Of a DNA stretch of 38,729 bases, positions 19,373 through 28,189 are shown piece after piece; the stretch's first letter is position 1; each line of letters opens with the position of its first letter. A model generated the notes under the pieces. It searched no databases. It had not been told where the DNA came from and saw nothing but the letters and a program-made list of their open reading frames with translations. Source of the DNA: Aureispira sp. CCB-QB1 (GTDB lineage Bacteria > Bacteroidota > Bacteroidia > Chitinophagales > Saprospiraceae); contig CAMBRK010000040.1 of assembly GCA_945870185.1 (NCBI GenBank), forward strand, positions 1-38,729. Direction: 5' to 3'. The translations under genes and the position numbers were made by a program.

Positions 19373-20554
19373 ATGTCAAATAATATTATCATACTTAAAA
19401 AAGGCAAAGAAGTTTCCTTGCTGCGCAAGCACCCTTGGGTTTTTTCTGGAGCTATCCTAAATATTCCTAAAAATCTAAAAGATGGTGATATTGCCGAAAT
19501 TCATACTTTTGATCATAAATATGTGGCTACTGGTCATTATCAAAGTGGTGGGTCTATATCCGTCAGGATCTTATCTTTCGAAAACGATATCATCGATCAG
19601 ACATTTTGGAACCAAAAAATAGAAAATGCCATAGTATACAGAAGTCGCATTAACCTACCTAATGCTATCACCAACACTTACAGACTTATCCACGGCGAAG
19701 GTGACGGCCTGCCGGGGCTTATCGTAGATATATATTATAATATTGCTGTAATCCAATGTCATTCCATTGGCATGTATAAAGATGCTCAAAACATAAGTAT
19801 TGCCATAAGGCTGGGGTTGCCAGATTTAGATACTATTTATTTAAGATCAAAAGATACTTTACCTGATCATTTTGCAAATCATATAGAAGATCGTTTCATT
19901 GTTGGAAATGCAGATGAGACAGAAGTCTTAGAAAATAATGTCAAATTTAAGATAAACGTGTTGACAGGCCAAAAAACTGGTTTTTTCCTAGATCAGCGCG
20001 AAAATAGACTTTTGGTAGGCAAATATTCTAAAGGCAGGTCTGTCCTAAACTGTTTTTGTTATACCGGAGGGTTTTCTTTGCTTGCTTTGCAGGGCGAAGC
20101 TACTGTAGTAGACTCTGTAGATATTTCTCAAAAAGCAATAGATCTTATGGATGAAAATATCAACTTAAATACTTTTGGAGGTACCCATCAGAGTATTTGT
20201 GATAATGTGATGCAGTTTTTAAACGACACTGAATTACCATCATACGATATTGTCATAGTAGATCCTCCTGCTTTTGCTAAAAGCCTTCACAAGCGCCACA
20301 ATGCTGTACAAGCTTACAAAAGACTAAATGCGCTTGCCATGAAAAAAGTCAAAAATGGTGGTTTGCTATTTACATTTTCTTGCTCTCAGGTGGTAGGAAC
20401 ACAGCTTTTTTATGACACCATTGTAGCAGCAGGAATAGAATCAGGCAAATCTGTACGGGTGGTTCAATCCTTAAGCCAAGGACCTGATCACCCTATTCAA
20501 TTGTTTCATCCTGAAGGCCATTATCTGAAAGGATTGATGTTGTATGTAGAATAA
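19373..20554 (+). CDS. rlmI: RlmI-like 23S rRNA (cytosine-C5)-methyltransferase
   Basis: 393 residues. It resembles RlmI (YccW), which methylates C1962 of 23S rRNA with SAM, in the cytoplasm. An N-terminal PUA-type RNA-binding domain (KKGKEVSLLRKHPWVFSGAI) leads into the EEHRE-like middle region. The motif KTGFFLDQRENR (~200-211) is followed by the SAM-binding segment CFCYTGGFSLLAL (~226-238), then DPPAFAKS (~297-304), and TFSCSQ (~333-338) with the presumed catalytic cysteine. All are characteristic of the family. The ATG at 19373 is preferred because the upstream TTG falls inside the promoter. Its stop is 3 bp from the stop of the convergent permease gene. The exact target base could differ from the E. 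coli enzyme. Confidence 0.85.
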   Translation: MSNNIIILKKGKEVSLLRKHPWVFSGAILNIPKNLKDGDIAEIHTFDHKYVATGHYQSGGSISVRILSFENDIIDQTFWNQKIENAIVYRSRINLPNAITNTYRLIHGEGDGLPGLIVDIYYNIAVIQCHSIGMYKDAQNISIAIRLGLPDLDTIYLRSKDTLPDHFANHIEDRFIVGNADETEVLENNVKFKINVLTGQKTGFFLDQRENRLLVGKYSKGRSVLNCFCYTGGFSLLALQGEATVVDSVDISQKAIDLMDENINLNTFGGTHQSICDNVMQFLNDTELPSYDIVIVDPPAFAKSLHKRHNAVQAYKRLNALAMKKVKNGGLLFTFSCSQVVGTQLFYDTIVAAGIESGKSVRVVQSLSQGPDHPIQLFHPEGHYLKGLMLYVE

Positions 20555-20557
20555 CAA

Positions 20558-22252
20558 TTAATCCTTTTGTTTTGAAAATCTGTTTTTGATGCGCTCAGGA
20601 ATCCACCTTGATGTCATGTCGATAATAGCTGATGTGTTTAATCCCATATCTCTTAATGCCATGTAAGTAAGTATCACAGCCCAAGGAAACAACATCATAC
20701 AAGATACCCAAGCAGCTTGAATGCCACCCATAGCATCTGTTTTGACGAGTTTTTCTCCATATATAGTACTAATGATGAACATCATGTAAAATAAGATAGC
20801 CACCAATAATGGATAACCATACCCTCCTTTTCTGATGATGCTTCCTAATGGAGCCCCAATGAATAAAAACAATATACACACTGTTGCCCAAGAATATTGT
20901 TGATTGAGTCTTAAAAGATATTTATTGTATTGACTTGTAAAATCAGTATTCGTACTATTTAAAGTTAGCAATTCATCTCTATCTCTAGATAAATCAGAAA
21001 TAGATCTGATGACCACATCTCTAAAATCAACAGAATCAATAGCATTTACAAAGTATTTTTCTTTTTTAAAGTCTATGCTATCCTTTTGCTTGACCACTTT
21101 TTTGATAGACGCTGATGCAACTATGGTGGAAGTATTAATTTCTGTATCTTTAATTTGCTTTTGTAAAAACAACCTTTCCTTCTTAGTCAGGTTTTGATCA
21201 TTTTGTGACAGCGTCGCTTTTAGCTTCAAATTTCTAGCTTTGATTATGGTGGAGTCTTCTGGCCTACTACCCGAAATAGCCGAAGGGTCATATTTTCGAG
21301 CATAGTCCCTGGTAGAGTCTACAGTATCAGCTTTTCCACCAGAAAAAAGTAAAGCAAGTCTATTGGCAGTCTTTTCATTATTGTCTTTGATTACTGTACT
21401 AAATGAGTCAACAGACCGAAGCAGTTGCAACGAATTCATCATTTGCTCTCTATCGCGATTAAAATTGAGCAGTCCTTCCTCGCCAGAAAAAACATTCATA
21501 TCAAATGCCACGGTCCACTTATCAAAATACATTCTCGTAAAAGGAATCTCCGACTTGGATGAACCTAAACTCAACTTCTTTTCCCCTTCTTGATAATTCA
21601 CTCCCGTATCTAGTTCCATTACAAAAAACCTACCTTCCTGAGCCGTATACATTTTTCCACTTTTGGATGAGGTCAACCTCATTAGACTTTTGTCATTGGG
21701 TGTGTGGTCGTATATCAATACATCATTGATTCCTCTTTTGTCTCGGTCTATTTTGTTAACCCTAATGATGGTTTCATTAAAAGCATTGTTAAAAATGCCT
21801 TGCTCAATAGCTAATGTAGATTTTTGCTTTCTGATCGATATAAATCTTTTATTGAACTGTAACAACGACGCTGGCTTTAGAAAATTGGATGCAATCAATG
21901 AAAAAAGACCAATAAAACAAGCTATCATCACGCCAGGCATCATGAGTCTGATCAAAGAAACTCCGGCAGATTTCATGGAAGAAAGCTCGTACTTTTCAGC
22001 CATATCACCATAAACCATCACAGAAGAAATGAGTACCGTAATGGGTACAGCCATCGGTATTAAGGTCACCGCATAATAGAAAATCAATTCCAGCATTTCT
22101 AAAATCGAAAGCCCCTTACCCAATATTTCATCAATATATTTCCACAAAAATTGCATGATCAATACAAAAGTTGCTATAAAGTACGACAACACTGCCGGAC
22201 CTATAAAACTTGTGGAAATGAGTTTATCTATCTTTTTCAATCTAAATATCAC
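20558..22252 (-). CDS. LptF/LptG family (YjgP/YjgQ) permease
   Basis: 564 residues. The N-terminal half has three membrane segments: FIGPAVLSYFIATFVLIMQFLW, a long one around YYAVTLIPMAVPITVLISSVMV, and LMMPGVMIACFIGLFSLIA. The motif MAEKYELSSMKSAGVSLIRLM between them is the family signature at the LptB coupling site. A periplasmic beta-jellyroll-like domain (~130-300) and a charged insertion typical of Bacteroidota members (~300-400) precede three C-terminal membrane helices (GAPLGSIIRKGGYGYPLL region). By family knowledge it extracts LPS from the inner membrane as part of LptB2FG. Whether it is LptF or LptG cannot be told. The start is GTG at 22252, since no in-frame ATG lies nearby and a -7 box lies 15 bp upstream. 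Confidence 0.88.
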   Translation of the reverse strand: MIFRLKKIDKLISTSFIGPAVLSYFIATFVLIMQFLWKYIDEILGKGLSILEMLELIFYYAVTLIPMAVPITVLISSVMVYGDMAEKYELSSMKSAGVSLIRLMMPGVMIACFIGLFSLIASNFLKPASLLQFNKRFISIRKQKSTLAIEQGIFNNAFNETIIRVNKIDRDKRGINDVLIYDHTPNDKSLMRLTSSKSGKMYTAQEGRFFVMELDTGVNYQEGEKKLSLGSSKSEIPFTRMYFDKWTVAFDMNVFSGEEGLLNFNRDREQMMNSLQLLRSVDSFSTVIKDNNEKTANRLALLFSGGKADTVDSTRDYARKYDPSAISGSRPEDSTIIKARNLKLKATLSQNDQNLTKKERLFLQKQIKDTEINTSTIVASASIKKVVKQKDSIDFKKEKYFVNAIDSVDFRDVVIRSISDLSRDRDELLTLNSTNTDFTSQYNKYLLRLNQQYSWATVCILFLFIGAPLGSIIRKGGYGYPLLVAILFYMMFIISTIYGEKLVKTDAMGGIQAAWVSCMMLFPWAVILTYMALRDMGLNTSAIIDMTSRWIPERIKNRFSKQKD

Positions 22253-22266
22253 ATATTATTTAGTCA

Positions 22267-22274
22267 CAAATGTA
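22267..22274 (-). promoter_or_regulatory. -7 promoter element for the LptF/LptG permease gene
   Basis: TACATTTG on the minus strand matches TAnnTTTG exactly, 14 bp before the GTG start. It supports that start and implies a leader under 10 bases. No clear -33 box. Confidence 0.5.
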
Positions 22275-22350
22275 GTGGTTTCTCCTTGTAACTGAGTTAT
22301 AAAAAATTAAATACAATGGTAAAACAAACCCTACCTTCATTTATAAAACG

Positions 22351-22386
22351 AAAAAAATACCATTCTGTTGTTTTTAATGGTATTTT
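22351..22386 (-). terminator. Rho-independent terminator of the SprB-repeat protein gene
   Basis: AAAATACCATT (22354-22364) and AATGGTATTTT (22376-22386) form a perfect 11-bp stem with an 11-base loop. On the minus strand it is followed by a run of seven T, directly after the gene ending at 22391. Confidence 0.85.
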
Positions 22387-22390
22387 AAAA

Positions 22391-25300
22391 TCATTGAATT
22401 TTGATGACTTTGTATCTTTTTACTATTCCATTGATTTCTACTCCCAATAAATACATACCTGGGAGCCAACTATTGAGATCAAGACTGTTGGTCCCTATAA
22501 TTTCTGACTGGTTAATTTTTTTTAAAACTTTACCATCCAAAGTTGAAATCGAAACTGATGTTACATCTGTTAAATGGTTAAAATAAATTTTATCAAAAAA
22601 TGGATTAGGATATACTTTTAAAACAGGCTTTTCTTCCTGAGAAGCATTGGTTTGAGATTCTATTGTAAAAGCGCCTATTTTTTCACAGCCCAACATATCC
22701 GAGATTGTCACTTTATACACGCCCGCACTCAGGTTTTCTAAACAAGGAACCGCATTATCACCATTACTCCAATCGTATAGATAAGGCGGGCTACCTCCTG
22801 CAACATCAACACATATCTTTCCGTTGGACATTCCTGGAGTTGCATTACTGACATTACTTTCCAAAACCATGTTGGACATCGCACGAACCATAACAGGGGT
22901 GGTCTCCAACTTACAAAGATTTTTATCAAGAATCAATGCCGTATACATCCCTGCAGGCAAATTAGTAATTTCATTTCCTGTATATAATCCTCCATTCCAT
23001 ACGACACTCACCGGAGCTGTGCCCCCTTGCACCTGTATCGCTATGATACCTGTAGTATCACTATCACATAAATTGTCCACAATCTTCGATATACTAAAGC
23101 TGTAAGGATCTTTTTCAATGATTTGAATAACATTGGAAATACCTACACATCCAAAGGCATCCGTGATGGTCAACGAGTAGTTTCCCGCTGATAATGAATG
23201 GATCGTATCCATATTTTCAGGATTAAAATATTGAACACCATGACTCCAATTATAATCAAAAGGAGGAATCCCTTCGTTGATTTGAGCTGATATGATCGCT
23301 TTTTTATCCTTAAAGCACAAATTATCAGTAATCAAAGAAATCGGTACATCTAAATCTTTATTGGTAAATGGTAAAAAGATATTAGGTATACCTGATTTAC
23401 AACCTAAAATATCATATGCAGTCACATTATAGCTCCCACTAGGAATACTATCGATAATAGGAGTAGAAATCTGTGTATAATTCCACACATAATTGTAATT
23501 GCCATTGCCTCCAGATGCCTGAATACCTATATATCCATTTTTACCGGATATGCACAAAGCTGGTCTCAGGCTATCAACACTGACCTTGAAGGGTTCGGGC
23601 TCATGAATAATAATGGGCTGTGACACTTGACTACATCCATTATCATCTGACACGGTGAGCTGATATGTTCCTGCACTCAAGTTATAAATATCATCTGTAA
23701 TCTCAGACAACTTATTCCATAAATAGGTATATCCAGGCTTGCCTCCTGACACTTGAGTTTTGATGGATCCATTGGATTCGCTATGACATCTTACATCTTC
23801 TGTGCTCACTATTTTTATGTCTAACGGTGGAGGACTTGTAATTTTTGTTTCAAATACACTGATACATCCTTTCGTATCTGTAATGGTACACGAATAAGTT
23901 CCAACAGCAAGATTGTTTATATTTACAGATGTTTCACCAGTACTCCACCTATATTGATATGGAGCAGTACCATTGATAGTGATGAGTTCTATAGCTCCTT
24001 TTTCTTGCCCATAACATCTCGGATTTGATAGCAACCTTACATTGGTAATCAGTGAAGGTTGGGCCAGTAATTTAATTTGTTCTAAGACTTTAAAACATTG
24101 GTTTGCATCAGTAACGGTGACGGTGTAGAATCCCTCCCCTACCCCTGTAATGTTTTTTGTTGTACTTCCATTGGACCACTGATAGGTATATGGCGGAAAA
24201 TCTATATTGTGAATGATAGTTATGTTCCCATCATCGATCCCTAGACAAGTTGGACGTTTTAATTCCGAAACTAGTATGTTTAAATTTGTAGCTGCATTGA
24301 TTTGGTAAAATGGCGTCTTGGTCACACATCCACCCACATCGGTCACGGTAGCATGGTATACGCCATTGGAGAGATTTGATATCGAAGGCCCTTGCATCAT
24401 ATTGCTCCATTGGACACTATAGGGTGGATTTCCTCCTGTTATATTTAGGAAAATAGAACCATCGGCAGAACCATTACATGATGATGAAAAAAGATCTGAT
24501 TGTATTAAAATAGGATTGACACTAGGCTGGTCATCATCATTGCCATTGCAATTCTCATCTACACCATTACATTGTATTTCCTGCGCTCCGGTATAAATGA
24601 GTTTGTTATCATCATTACAATCTCCAGCTAGCGTTACATATCCCGATGGAATCGTAGCCGTACATAAGTCTACAAATTCTTCGGAAGTACCCAAGCCATC
24701 GCCATCCTGATCTCTATAATAACGACTTAAAGCTGTGACAGGCACGGATTTATAAAACTCGATCTGATCTATGGCAATATCTCCCAAAGCACCCGAGCCC
24801 GTTTTGGCCACAAATCTAAATTGGACAGTACGGTTGTGATACGCTTTTAGCGACAGTGTGACCCTATTCCATTGTTCACCCTGATCACCACTTTCTGAAA
24901 ATAAAGGGTTCCAAGTCACACCATTATCATCACTAATCTCAAAGGTTAACGACTCTACGTCTTTACCGTACATATGATAATAAAAAGACATATCACATCC
25001 AGATGGATTTGAAAATACGCTAAAACACGCTGATTGCAAGATCGCGCTTTTATTGATCCCACAAAGTTGGGGATTACTTTCTATATAAATATATTTGCCT
25101 CCTGTGTTGATATCTGCATTGGGACCGGTATTTTCTGTGTCGGTCTTCCCTTGCCACAAAATCCAATCCAAACCATCATCCGCTGTAGTATTAAACCAAC
25201 TCTTACTTGCAAATGTACACGCAGCATTACAACTCGCGGAGCAGACAGCAAGATTATCAAAATGTTCTACATGAGAAACTGGTTCGCATGATGTTGTGGT

Positions 25301-26389
25301 CTTCGCTAAGCAACTCGTTTGTGATACTTCATCCAGCGAGCAGACCGAGGCCAAACTAAAAGAGTATGAAGTATTGGGCAATAAATTTTTAATAGTAAAT
25401 TTACCTTCCGAGCATTGTGGAAAAATAGTATCTGTAGGCATACCATCTTTAAAGACATGAATTCGTACAGTTTTGCAAGGAGGCTTATAGTTCCAGCCAA
25501 GGGTAACATCATTAGTACCGGTATTCAGTATTACAAAATCCTCTGGAACTACACAATCTTCAGTAGTAAACTTTATGTCCAGATATTTTAAAACTCCCGC
25601 ATCTTTTATGGCGCGGTCAAAAGATATGAGTTTCCACACGCCTTTAGACAAGGTATCCAGTTTCCATGACCTGATATCGCCATCGGGTCTAAAAACTCCA
25701 ATAAATGGTGGCTTACTATCGCTTAGAGTATTGCATGCTTCTGGCGAAAAAGTAGTTACTTCCTGGCACCCTAGATCGTTTATATTTCCAAAATCATCGG
25801 TAACGGTACCTTTGTGATTGGACAAGATCAATTGCTGTCCTTGTGGGCTTTCTAAGATCAGCCGTAAGTCTGCCGGCCAGTCGTGTTCTACTATTACAGA
25901 AACCGACTTTAAGAAAATATTTTTCCCCAAGATAAGATTAGCATTGTTTACCTCAGGAATATCAAGGATCAATGTCTCCAAACCATTATCTTTCAAAGGA
26001 ATATTGATATTACAAGCAGTGGGCACTGCCAATGTAGTGGTAAAAGGTATGGCCACATTCCAGTTGCTTCTTCCTGAGTTACATACCGTTCGTATATATA
26101 ATTCGTATGAAGTAGAAGGTATTAAAGCCGTGATTACTATATTATTTTTAGTAACTAAAGGCAAACTAGGGCTACCGGTACGAGTATCCCCTCTCTTGAT
26201 GATTTCTATTTCCCACCCTAATGGAGCAGTATTGGTATCTGACCAAGATAAATCTACCGTAGTTGTAGTTTTTTTTCCAAACTTAATATTGAATGGAACA
26301 GAACAAGCTTGTCCATAAGCATGATAGGATATCACCGACATACATACCCATACAAAAACAAACTTTATCATTCTAGTCACAATCATCAT
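22391..26389 (-). CDS. Secreted mosaic protein: FN3, P-domain, MAM-like, MopE-like, SprB repeats, T9SS domain
   Basis: 1332 residues from the ATG at 26389. The frame stays open to 26461, but a -7 box at 26439-26446 places the transcript start downstream of that. Domains in approximate order: signal peptide ending SYHAYGQ; FN3 (~28-115); proprotein-convertase-type P domain (~126-275, KSVSVIVEHDWPADLRLIL); FN3 (~276-365); MAM-like domain (~366-555, LDWILWQGKT, GKYIYIES); MopE-like calcium or metal-binding stretch (DQDGDGLG, AGDCNDDN, CNGVDENCNG, ~558-610); eight SprB-type repeats of ~75 residues (~625-1230, pattern C.G...G.I......G..PY.Y.W, then AGTY...TDxxGC); and a T9SS sorting domain from YPNPFF. 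Probably a surface adhesin-like protein; ligand and any enzymatic activity are unknown. Confidence 0.88.
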   Translation of the reverse strand: MMIVTRMIKFVFVWVCMSVISYHAYGQACSVPFNIKFGKKTTTTVDLSWSDTNTAPLGWEIEIIKRGDTRTGSPSLPLVTKNNIVITALIPSTSYELYIRTVCNSGRSNWNVAIPFTTTLAVPTACNINIPLKDNGLETLILDIPEVNNANLILGKNIFLKSVSVIVEHDWPADLRLILESPQGQQLILSNHKGTVTDDFGNINDLGCQEVTTFSPEACNTLSDSKPPFIGVFRPDGDIRSWKLDTLSKGVWKLISFDRAIKDAGVLKYLDIKFTTEDCVVPEDFVILNTGTNDVTLGWNYKPPCKTVRIHVFKDGMPTDTIFPQCSEGKFTIKNLLPNTSYSFSLASVCSLDEVSQTSCLAKTTTSCEPVSHVEHFDNLAVCSASCNAACTFASKSWFNTTADDGLDWILWQGKTDTENTGPNADINTGGKYIYIESNPQLCGINKSAILQSACFSVFSNPSGCDMSFYYHMYGKDVESLTFEISDDNGVTWNPLFSESGDQGEQWNRVTLSLKAYHNRTVQFRFVAKTGSGALGDIAIDQIEFYKSVPVTALSRYYRDQDGDGLGTSEEFVDLCTATIPSGYVTLAGDCNDDNKLIYTGAQEIQCNGVDENCNGNDDDQPSVNPILIQSDLFSSSCNGSADGSIFLNITGGNPPYSVQWSNMMQGPSISNLSNGVYHATVTDVGGCVTKTPFYQINAATNLNILVSELKRPTCLGIDDGNITIIHNIDFPPYTYQWSNGSTTKNITGVGEGFYTVTVTDANQCFKVLEQIKLLAQPSLITNVRLLSNPRCYGQEKGAIELITINGTAPYQYRWSTGETSVNINNLAVGTYSCTITDTKGCISVFETKITSPPPLDIKIVSTEDVRCHSESNGSIKTQVSGGKPGYTYLWNKLSEITDDIYNLSAGTYQLTVSDDNGCSQVSQPIIIHEPEPFKVSVDSLRPALCISGKNGYIGIQASGGNGNYNYVWNYTQISTPIIDSIPSGSYNVTAYDILGCKSGIPNIFLPFTNKDLDVPISLITDNLCFKDKKAIISAQINEGIPPFDYNWSHGVQYFNPENMDTIHSLSAGNYSLTITDAFGCVGISNVIQIIEKDPYSFSISKIVDNLCDSDTTGIIAIQVQGGTAPVSVVWNGGLYTGNEITNLPAGMYTALILDKNLCKLETTPVMVRAMSNMVLESNVSNATPGMSNGKICVDVAGGSPPYLYDWSNGDNAVPCLENLSAGVYKVTISDMLGCEKIGAFTIESQTNASQEEKPVLKVYPNPFFDKIYFNHLTDVTSVSISTLDGKVLKKINQSEIIGTNSLDLNSWLPGMYLLGVEINGIVKRYKVIKIQ

Positions 26390-26438
26390 TTTGAAATTCA
26401 AAAATAAGACATTATTGCTAATTAGAGTTAAAAACTTG

Positions 26439-26446
26439 CAAAAATA
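26439..26446 (-). promoter_or_regulatory. -7 promoter element for the SprB-repeat protein gene
   Basis: TATTTTTG on the minus strand fits TAnnTTTG. A TTTG lies 27 bp further upstream (26477-26474), longer than the usual spacer. The position favours the ATG at 26389 as start. Confidence 0.45.
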
Positions 26447-26575
26447 TATACGATGGCGCACTTATTGCCAGTTCAAAGCCACCTTGATGTATTCTAAGCT
26501 ATGTACAAACATAAGATAGATTCCTTCAAAGTCAAATGGACTATGACCAAAAAGAAGGCTTTTGTGTGTAGTTAT

Positions 26576-26673
26576 AAGCATGAGTTATAAACTTGCGCTA
26601 GCATTGGATTTTTATATGGTTAAAAGCATGAGTTATAAACACGGGCTGGCAAGGATCGAAGTTACAAACTTCG
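26576..26673. repeat. 17-bp direct repeat pair and a short palindrome
   Basis: AAGCATGAGTTATAAAC occurs at 26576-26592 and again at 26624-26640, 48 bp apart. A perfect 7-bp hairpin, CGAAGTT-ACA-AACTTCG, follows at 26657-26673. They lie between the SprB-repeat gene promoter and the end of the next minus-strand gene. Function unknown. The hairpin could aid termination of nothing obvious, since it has no T run. Confidence 0.55.
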
Positions 26674-26692
26674 ACCATCGGGGGGAAATGAC

Positions 26693-27322
26693 TTATCTTG
26701 CAATACCAAACTTTTTATTTCTTAAATAATCGGATTTCATAGACTTCGACTTTAGAATTAATGAGTTCTTTTTAGATTTCTTATCAGGAATTACTGTTAT
26801 CAATTCAAACGGTTCAGCAAGTGAGATAATATTAGTGGGAAACATCTCAAAAAGTAAAATGTTTTGATGCTCACCACCATTGATATTGTAAATAGTGCTG
26901 TGCCTAAATACATCAAATACAGAAAAATCTGTCAATAAAATGTTTAAGCGATTTAATATTTCAAAATTTAATTCACCACTAGGTTTAATAAATGTTGTAG
27001 TAATATTGTATTTAAGTAAGTATGAAATTGTATCATCAAATTTCTTAAACTTCTTCGTTTTAAGGTTGTCATATAACTTCAATGTCTTATCAATATTAGA
27101 CATATCAGCATTATTCAACTCAAAGAAAAACTTCTTTTGAGAGTAAGGTATTCTTAAATAAATGTTTACATAATTAGAGTCTATCTTACACCCGTCCGTC
27201 GTTTGTTCACTTGAGAATTCTATTATTACATCCACATTTTCGATTACCTTTTGAGAATGTGTAATATTGGAAATAAAAAATAAAATGAGCAACAATATTA
27301 TTTTTAATTTAATGTATCTCAT
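26693..27322 (-). CDS. Hypothetical exported protein
   Basis: 209 residues. An N-terminal signal peptide is clear: a lysine-rich start, then a run of Leu/Ile (IILLLILFFIS) and a probable cut near ITHSQ. The mature part is rich in beta-type segments and lysine, with no motif I recognise. It ends KKFGIAR, so it lacks a T9SS sorting domain and probably stays in the periplasm or at the outer membrane. It is flanked by AT-rich DNA, has no co-directional partner within 230 bp on either side, and has no perfect -7 box upstream. Its base composition is richer in A/T than the surface-protein genes. It is a credible but unassigned gene. Confidence 0.6.
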   Translation of the reverse strand: MRYIKLKIILLLILFFISNITHSQKVIENVDVIIEFSSEQTTDGCKIDSNYVNIYLRIPYSQKKFFFELNNADMSNIDKTLKLYDNLKTKKFKKFDDTISYLLKYNITTTFIKPSGELNFEILNRLNILLTDFSVFDVFRHSTIYNINGGEHQNILLFEMFPTNIISLAEPFELITVIPDKKSKKNSLILKSKSMKSDYLRNKKFGIAR

Positions 27323-27423
27323 ACAAAATCTATATTTTAAAATTATTTATAACGATCCCGGTTTCTTTTGATTTATAAAAAATAAACCTGTGCTGGAAAC
27401 AAAATATTATTATAAGTGGTTAA

Positions 27424-27431
27424 TATATTTG
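27424..27431 (+). promoter_or_regulatory. -7 promoter element for the toxin-antitoxin pair
   Basis: TATATTTG matches TAnnTTTG. It lies 20 bp before the ATG at 27452 and 32 bp before the ATG at 27464, and downstream of the GTG at 27416. That GTG is therefore not the start. Confidence 0.5.
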
Positions 27432-27463
27432 TCTTTTATTATAAACTAATCATGTTTTTAAAT

Positions 27464-27682
27464 ATGAAAAATCAAGATGTTTTTATAGCCCATCCACAGA
27501 CAAGTGAGCAAGTTTCTGCTTTAAAAGCTTTTATGCAGGCTCTCAAAATAAAATTTGAAGTTTCTAAAAATGATGCCTACAACCCTGATTTTGTAGAGAA
27601 AATATTACAAGGAAAAAAAGATATTGAGCAAGGGAAAGGTATCACTCTATCGATACAGGAACTCAAAAATTTATGCAAGTAA
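27464..27682 (+). CDS. Antitoxin of a YoeB-type pair (DUF2683-like)
   Basis: 72 residues from the ATG at 27464; another ATG at 27452 would add four residues. The central pattern SALKAFMQALKIKFEVSK followed by YNPDFVEKILQGKKDIEQGK is that of a small Bacteroidota antitoxin-like family (DUF2683-like), not of the usual YefM/Phd partner of YoeB. Its last ten bases overlap the toxin gene. By family knowledge the antitoxin binds and silences the toxin, usually through its C-terminal part, and may repress its own promoter. No DNA-binding motif can be named with confidence, so autoregulation is inference. Confidence 0.72.
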   Translation: MKNQDVFIAHPQTSEQVSALKAFMQALKIKFEVSKNDAYNPDFVEKILQGKKDIEQGKGITLSIQELKNLCK

Positions 27683-27930
27683 CATTTTCTCCAAAGGCTA
27701 AAGAAGACCTAGACTTTTGGCTACACTACAATAAAGCTATCTCAAGAAAAATTGTCTCACTCCTTGAAGCAATAATATTCAGCCCTTTTGAAGGTATTGG
27801 CAAACCTGAACCTTTAAAACATAATCTCGCTGGTTATTGGTCTCGTAGGATAAATAAAGAACATCGACTTGTTTATGAGGTTTCTCATGATTCAATTCTT
27901 ATCCTTTCTGCTAAAGGACATTATATCTAA
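27673..27930 (+). CDS. yoeB: YoeB family mRNA interferase toxin
   Basis: 85 residues, the normal length for YoeB. The region from PFEGIGKPEPLKH to SRRINKEHRLVYEV is close to the E. coli protein. The key residues Glu46, Arg65, His83 and Tyr84 are all present at the same positions. YoeB binds the ribosome A site and cleaves mRNA, stopping translation. The gene starts inside the antitoxin gene (10-bp overlap), so the two are translated together. It appears intact and probably functional. The region downstream is a block of intergenic repeats, which makes the pair a possible stabiliser of this unstable stretch. Confidence 0.92.
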   Translation: MQVTFSPKAKEDLDFWLHYNKAISRKIVSLLEAIIFSPFEGIGKPEPLKHNLAGYWSRRINKEHRLVYEVSHDSILILSAKGHYI

Positions 27931-27959
27931 ATACATCAAACCACCGATAGTCCCATTCT

Positions 27960-28089
27960 CGCGCAAGTTTCAGACCGATACTGGCCTGACCTGTCTGCCC
28001 AGTATCGGGAAGATAAATGCAACTTGTGCCATTAATATATCTAACAGCGATAGTTGCCCCTTTGCTGGCGCAAGTTTGCAACTTGTGCC
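27960..28089. repeat. Palindromic intergenic repeats, one with a nested hairpin
   Basis: The unit GGCGCAAGTT-TGC-AACTTGTGCC forms a 10-bp stem (one G-T pair) at 28067-28089. A related copy at 27960-28030 has the same arms, but its three-base loop is replaced by about 50 bases. Those contain a second perfect 10-bp hairpin, CCGATACTGG (27975-27984) with CCAGTATCGG (27999-28008). The 16-mer CAGCGATAGTTGCCCC lies between them at 28045-28060 and recurs at 28190 and 28951. From 27931 to 28486 no gene is seen. The stretch consists of these repeats, about 100 bp of unassigned sequence (28090-28189) and the 274-bp repeat copy. Confidence 0.75.
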
Positions 28090-28189
28090 TTTAATACCTT
28101 TATCTAATCTCTTGCAAATTCCAGCCTAGAACAAGCTCAACAAAAGCAACTTGTGTACTTAATACACTACAACCATTAAATTAAATTTA

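Noticed and set aside
26390-26461. Upstream start of the SprB-repeat protein
   Set aside because: The -7 box at 26439-26446 puts the transcript start downstream, and the signal peptide fits the ATG at 26389 (or 26371).
27416-27463. GTG start for the antitoxin
   Set aside because: The -7 box at 27424-27431 lies downstream of it, and the added residues are unlike the family.
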